Shown piece by piece: positions 60,148 through 64,000 of a stretch of 64,000 nt of DNA. Under the pieces are notes generated by a model. The model did no database searches. It saw only the letters and a list, made by a program, of their open reading frames with translations, and had not been told where the DNA came from. Each line of letters begins with the position of its first letter. Position 1 is the first letter of the stretch. The DNA comes from Sedimentisphaerales bacterium (GTDB taxonomy: Bacteria > Planctomycetota > Phycisphaerae > Sedimentisphaerales > SM23-30). A program made the translations under genes and the position numbers. Where the stretch lies: positions 157,430 to 221,429 of the forward strand of contig JANQJS010000002.1 in assembly GCA_028281535.1 (NCBI GenBank), read 5' to 3'.

Positions 60148-61140
60148 CTAATAGGTCCAGCTTTGTAGCATATGCATATAGTTGGAGCGAACATATGATT
60201 TTGGGTTCGGGCAACTGCTCAGGTTCATGTTTCCACGCATTTGTTCCAGTGATTTATATTCATGCTCGATCAACCATTCGGTTAGATCCCTCTTGAGAGA
60301 TTTTAAGTAATTTGCGCCATTACGCAATAGACAAGATACTAATTGTATCGCATCGGTTCCGCTCATGATAGCACGGATCGCATCGAAGTGTGTTTGGACG
60401 CCACCCGTAATAGCCAGTGACATGTTCACTTGTGCCGACAGAATGGCCATCCATCGTAGTCGCAGTAACAATTCATCGGATGTGGATAAATTGATAAACG
60501 GTAATATTTCTAATTCTTCAATGTCAATGTTTGGTTGGTAAAAACGATTAAAAATAATCAAGCCGTCAGTTTTGACTTTGTCAAGTTCATTTGCCAGGTG
60601 GGGTAGTGAGGTAAAAAAAGGTGACAATTTTACTGCGATAGGAATCGATGTCTCATTCTTGACAAGGGCGACCATTTCGATAATGTTTTTTTCAATGTCT
60701 ACCGCGCTGATATTTGGATTGGTGGCAACGTCATAGACGTTTAATTCGAGGGCATCTGCACCAGCTTCTTCAATTAATTTTGCATAGCTAAGCCACCCAC
60801 CTGACGTAGTTCCATTTAAAGATGCGATCACTGGGATGTCTACCGTTTCTTTAATATTTTGAATATGTTTTAAGTATTTGTCGGGCCCTAGCGAGACATC
60901 CAATGGATCAGGGAAATAATTCATCGCTTCCGAGTGAGCTTCACTGGAATAATCCATACTTTCGTGTGATGTGAGTTGTTCCATGGTAATTCGTTCTTCA
61001 AAGAGCGAATAAATGACGATCGCAGCAGCTCCGGCATCCTCTAATTGCTTAACCATATCGAGGTTTTGCGATAGAGGCGAAGCACCCGGAATAAAAGGAT
61101 GCGATAATTTTAAACCAAGATAATGTGTCGTTAAGTCCAT
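60148..61140 (-). CDS. Dihydroorotate dehydrogenase-like flavoprotein
   Basis: A 330-residue TIM-barrel protein of the DHOD family. Landmarks are LGLKLSHPFIPGASPLSQN, PVIASLNGTTSGGWL, ADALELNVYD and IPIAVKLSPFF, ending with ITGGVQTHFDAIRAIMSGTDAIQL for FMN phosphate binding. Members of this 'DHOD-like' group are often encoded beside pyruvate:ferredoxin oxidoreductase, as here, and lack a proven orotate role. I chose ATG 61140 with GGAG six bases upstream. The gene lies 11 bases after the nifJ stop, so the two are one unit. Confidence 0.85.
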   Translation of the reverse strand: MDLTTHYLGLKLSHPFIPGASPLSQNLDMVKQLEDAGAAAIVIYSLFEERITMEQLTSHESMDYSSEAHSEAMNYFPDPLDVSLGPDKYLKHIQNIKETVDIPVIASLNGTTSGGWLSYAKLIEEAGADALELNVYDVATNPNISAVDIEKNIIEMVALVKNETSIPIAVKLSPFFTSLPHLANELDKVKTDGLIIFNRFYQPNIDIEELEILPFINLSTSDELLLRLRWMAILSAQVNMSLAITGGVQTHFDAIRAIMSGTDAIQLVSCLLRNGANYLKSLKRDLTEWLIEHEYKSLEQMRGNMNLSSCPNPKSYVRSNYMHMLQSWTY

Positions 61141-61151
61141 GATATCTCCAA

Positions 61152-64000
61152 TCAATTTGTACTATGATTATTTTTAGGTTTGTCGCTTGTGATTTTAGCC
61201 CAGTCATCGCATTTGATTTGTGCCAGTTGTTGATAATACTGCAGCCGTTGTGTTGTATGGCGTTGGGCTTCAGCAGAAAATTGGCGGAATTTTTCAGGAT
61301 CAATTTTCTCAACCAAGCGAAACCGTAATTCGTTTTCCATATAATCTTTAGCTGAAATTTTTGGTTTTTTTGAATCGATGGTTAATGGATTCTTTCCTTC
61401 CTGTGCAAGACGCGGATCGTAACGGTAGAGAGGCCAAATACCAGATTCAACGGCTCGTTTTTGTTGATCTGGACCAAAGGTGAGATCATAACCATGAGCT
61501 ATACAGTGGCTATAAGCAATAATCAGAGATGGTCCATCATAACTTTCTGCTTCCTGAAAGACTTTAACGGTTTGATTGTCATTGGCTCCCATGGCGACCG
61601 TTGCGACATAAACGTTGCCATAACTCATCGCGATTAAACCAAGATCTTTTTTATGGACTGCTTTTCCTGCAGAGGCATATTTGGCGACTGCGCCTAATGG
61701 CGTCGATTTGGATTGTTGACCACCTGTGTTAGAGTAGACTTCGGTATCAAGGACAAGAATATTAATGTTGCGATTAACGGCCAAAATATGATCTAGTCCA
61801 CCGTAACCGATATCATATGCCCAACCATCGCCACCGATGATCCAGACACTCTTCTTAGCCAAATAGTCTGAGAATTGTTCAAGTCGATTAGCTTCTAACG
61901 CGTGGCTTTTGGATAGTTTATTTTTTAATTCTTCAATTCGCTGTCGTTGTGAAAAAAGCTCTTCATCATTATTTTGTTCTGCTTGAAGAATCTTCTGGCG
62001 AAGTTCATCATCAATACCATTTGGATAGTCTATTAATAATTCTTGCGCTTGTTTGCGATGACTATCGACAGCCAATCGCATTCCTAATCCGAATTCGGCA
62101 TTGTCTTCAAAGAGTGAATTTGCCCAGGAAGGACCACGACCTTCGCTATTGACACAATAAGGTGTTGTGGGCAAGTTTCCGCCATAAATAGAAGAGCATC
62201 CTGTGGCGTTGGCGATCATCAAGTGATCACCAAAAAGTTGTGATAATAATTTAATATAAGGTGTTTCGCCGCAACCCGCACAGGCTCCGGAGTATTCAAA
62301 AAGAGGTTGGAATAATTGTGAACCTTTTATATTGATGCGTTGAACTTTGGTGCGATCAATTTCAGGTAGTTTTAGGAAGTAGTCATAATTTTCCCTCTGG
62401 ACATCAACGTTTTCACTACATGATTGCATATTGATGGCTTTTTGTGATGGATTGGCTTTGTCTTTAGCCGGACAAACTTGCACGCAGAGTGAACAACCTG
62501 TGCAATCTTCTGGTGCCACTTGTAAGGTGTATTTGTGGTCGGGAAAATCTGCCAGTTTCCAATCCAGACTTTCAAATGTTTGAGGAGCGTTATCCAGATG
62601 CTCTGGCTGATAGACTTTTGCTCGTATTGCAGCGTGAGGGCAAATCGCCGCACATTTATTACATTGGATACAAACATCTTTGTTCCAAATCGGAATGTCA
62701 ATGGCAATATTTCGTTTTTCCCATTGAGTGGTTGCCGTTGGCCAGGTGCCATCGACAGGGAATGCACTCACTGGAAGCAGATCACCTTTTCCTGCCATCA
62801 TAACCGCTGATACATTTTTAACAAAATCAGGAGCCAGATCAGGTAATATATGCGTGTGATCAACTTCAGTGGTGACGGATTGTTTTGTTGCAACTTTATG
62901 CAGATGCTCAAGACTTTGATCTACCGCGGCAAAGTTTCGGCTTACGACTTCTTTACCACGCTTACCATAGGTTTTTTCGATCGATTGTTTGATTTTTTCA
63001 ATAGCTTGTTCTCGGGGCAGAACCCCTGAAATGGCAAAAAAACAAGTCTGCATGATGGTATTAATTCGTCGTCCCATACCCACTTTCTTGGCAACTGAGA
63101 ATGCATCAATGACATATAGATCGATGTCTTTTTCAATAATTTGTTCTTGGGTTTTTGAGGGCAGGTGCTGCCAAACTTCATCAGAACCGTACGAACTATT
63201 CAAAAGGAACGTGGCGCCTTGTCCAGCGACATCAAGCACGTCATGCGTGTTTAAAAAGGTAAAGTGATGGCAAGCAACAAAATTGGCTGTTTTAATTAAA
63301 TAGGCCGATCGAATAGGTCGATCTCCAAATCGAAGATGCGATATCGTCATGGCACCTGATTTTTTTGAATCGTAGACAAAGTAGGCTTGTGCGTAATAAT
63401 CGGTTTCTTCGCCAATGATTTTGACTGAATTTTTATTGGCACCAACAGTACCATCTGATCCTAGCCCGAAGAATACGCTGCGGTTAATGTCATCAGACTC
63501 AATGTCAAAGCGACTATCGTAGTCGAGCGAAAGATGTGTGATATCATCGTTAATACCCACAGTGAAATGAGTTTTGGAAGATTCTTTTTTAAGTTCATCG
63601 AAAACCGCTTTAATCATAGCGGGCGTAAACTCTTTTGAGCTTAAACCGTAACGTCCACCAATAATTTTAGGGATATCGAACGAGAGCATACCTTGATTTT
63701 TGGCTTCATGTAATGCGGCAACCACGTCCAGATAAAGAGGCTCGCCAACGCTTCCAGCTTCTTTAGTTCGATCAAGAACGGCTAGACCTTTCACTGTTTT
63801 GGGAAGCACTTTGATAAAATCTTTTGTAGAGAATGGGCGATACAATCTGACTTTTACGACACCTACTTTTTCATCAAAGCGTTCTTGGAATCGTTGTGTA
63901 GCCTGCTCGGCAACAGTAGATCCGGATCCCATTAAGACGATGACATGTTCAGCTTCAGGATGACCTTCATATTCAAAAAGTTTGTACTGTCTGCCAGTTA
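61152..64000 (-). CDS. nifJ: Pyruvate:ferredoxin (flavodoxin) oxidoreductase, N-terminus outside the window
   Basis: About 949 codons are visible, and the frame is open to base 64000; the full enzyme is about 1190 residues. After domain II-like sequence (VKVRLYRPFS) come two ferredoxin-type clusters, CIQCNKCAAICPHAAI and CTGCSLCVQVCPAKDKANP. A Cys-rich insert contains SGACAGCGETPYIKLL. The thiamine-diphosphate domain has GDGWAYDIGYGG and VYSNTGGQQSKSTPLGA. It converts pyruvate and CoA to acetyl-CoA, CO2 and reduced ferredoxin. It marks an anaerobic or microaerobic metabolism. Confidence 0.96.
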   Translation of the reverse strand, partial: TGRQYKLFEYEGHPEAEHVIVLMGSGSTVAEQATQRFQERFDEKVGVVKVRLYRPFSTKDFIKVLPKTVKGLAVLDRTKEAGSVGEPLYLDVVAALHEAKNQGMLSFDIPKIIGGRYGLSSKEFTPAMIKAVFDELKKESSKTHFTVGINDDITHLSLDYDSRFDIESDDINRSVFFGLGSDGTVGANKNSVKIIGEETDYYAQAYFVYDSKKSGAMTISHLRFGDRPIRSAYLIKTANFVACHHFTFLNTHDVLDVAGQGATFLLNSSYGSDEVWQHLPSKTQEQIIEKDIDLYVIDAFSVAKKVGMGRRINTIMQTCFFAISGVLPREQAIEKIKQSIEKTYGKRGKEVVSRNFAAVDQSLEHLHKVATKQSVTTEVDHTHILPDLAPDFVKNVSAVMMAGKGDLLPVSAFPVDGTWPTATTQWEKRNIAIDIPIWNKDVCIQCNKCAAICPHAAIRAKVYQPEHLDNAPQTFESLDWKLADFPDHKYTLQVAPEDCTGCSLCVQVCPAKDKANPSQKAINMQSCSENVDVQRENYDYFLKLPEIDRTKVQRINIKGSQLFQPLFEYSGACAGCGETPYIKLLSQLFGDHLMIANATGCSSIYGGNLPTTPYCVNSEGRGPSWANSLFEDNAEFGLGMRLAVDSHRKQAQELLIDYPNGIDDELRQKILQAEQNNDEELFSQRQRIEELKNKLSKSHALEANRLEQFSDYLAKKSVWIIGGDGWAYDIGYGGLDHILAVNRNINILVLDTEVYSNTGGQQSKSTPLGAVAKYASAGKAVHKKDLGLIAMSYGNVYVATVAMGANDNQTVKVFQEAESYDGPSLIIAYSHCIAHGYDLTFGPDQQKRAVESGIWPLYRYDPRLAQEGKNPLTIDSKKPKISAKDYMENELRFRLVEKIDPEKFRQFSAEAQRHTTQRLQYYQQLAQIKCDDWAKITSDKPKNNHSTN

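Overview
The window looks like the chromosome of an AT-rich, probably anaerobic member of the Planctomycetota, most likely class Phycisphaerae. This is inferred from the style of the genes: a giant secreted CotH protein with a dockerin-like GDLNDDCKVDLDDL segment and lamin-tail domains, DUF3616 and VTC/DUF4956 genes, a Planctomycete-style integrase N-terminus, and a pyruvate:ferredoxin oxidoreductase. No rRNA is present, so the placement is tentative.

Layout. (1) 1-9.4 kb, minus strand: a surface-glycan cluster (formyltransferase, polysaccharide deacetylase, membrane GT2, B12/radical SAM enzyme, two methyltransferases, O-antigen ligase-like protein) interrupted by arsenate reductase and an Acr3 arsenite pump. 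(2) 9.5-12.5 kb: a GNAT remnant and an mlaE-mlaF-mlaD lipid transporter. (3) 12.6-21.1 kb, minus strand: a very basic secreted low-complexity protein, an orphan membrane protein, a TetR-controlled unit (RidA, a 31-residue CxCxCxC peptide, a metal permease) with a visible operator, and a BlaI/M56 pair with twin operators. The M56 protein carries seven AWD-type repeats.

(4) 21.5-33.5 kb: a tRNA-Asn gene followed by an AT-rich island. Its left end is the intact tRNA plus an integrase fragment. Its right end is a decayed copy of the tRNA 3' half followed by what is probably the tRNA's original terminator. A second integrase fragment sits inside, so the island looks composite. Cargo: a CHAT-domain protein with a small partner, a metallophosphoesterase-methyltransferase fusion, and a complete five-gene branched-chain amino-acid type ABC transporter. 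This is the most likely place for an undescribed system.

(5) 33.5-47.2 kb, plus strand: a broken GIY-YIG gene, DUF3616, a VTC-DUF4956-HlyD-TolC operon, the CotH giant and a secreted phosphoesterase. (6) 47.2-58.1 kb, minus strand: an AraC-regulated phosphonate operon (phnA, phnY, an AllA-like gene, an EEP-family lipoprotein, phnW, pbfA, an exported amidohydrolase, a DUF5690 transporter). It would turn 2-aminoethylphosphonate and its (R)-1-hydroxy form into acetate and phosphate, and may also release them from larger molecules. (7) 58.5-64 kb, minus strand: an OFA-family transporter, a dihydroorotate dehydrogenase-like protein and the C-terminal three quarters of NifJ, which runs off the window.
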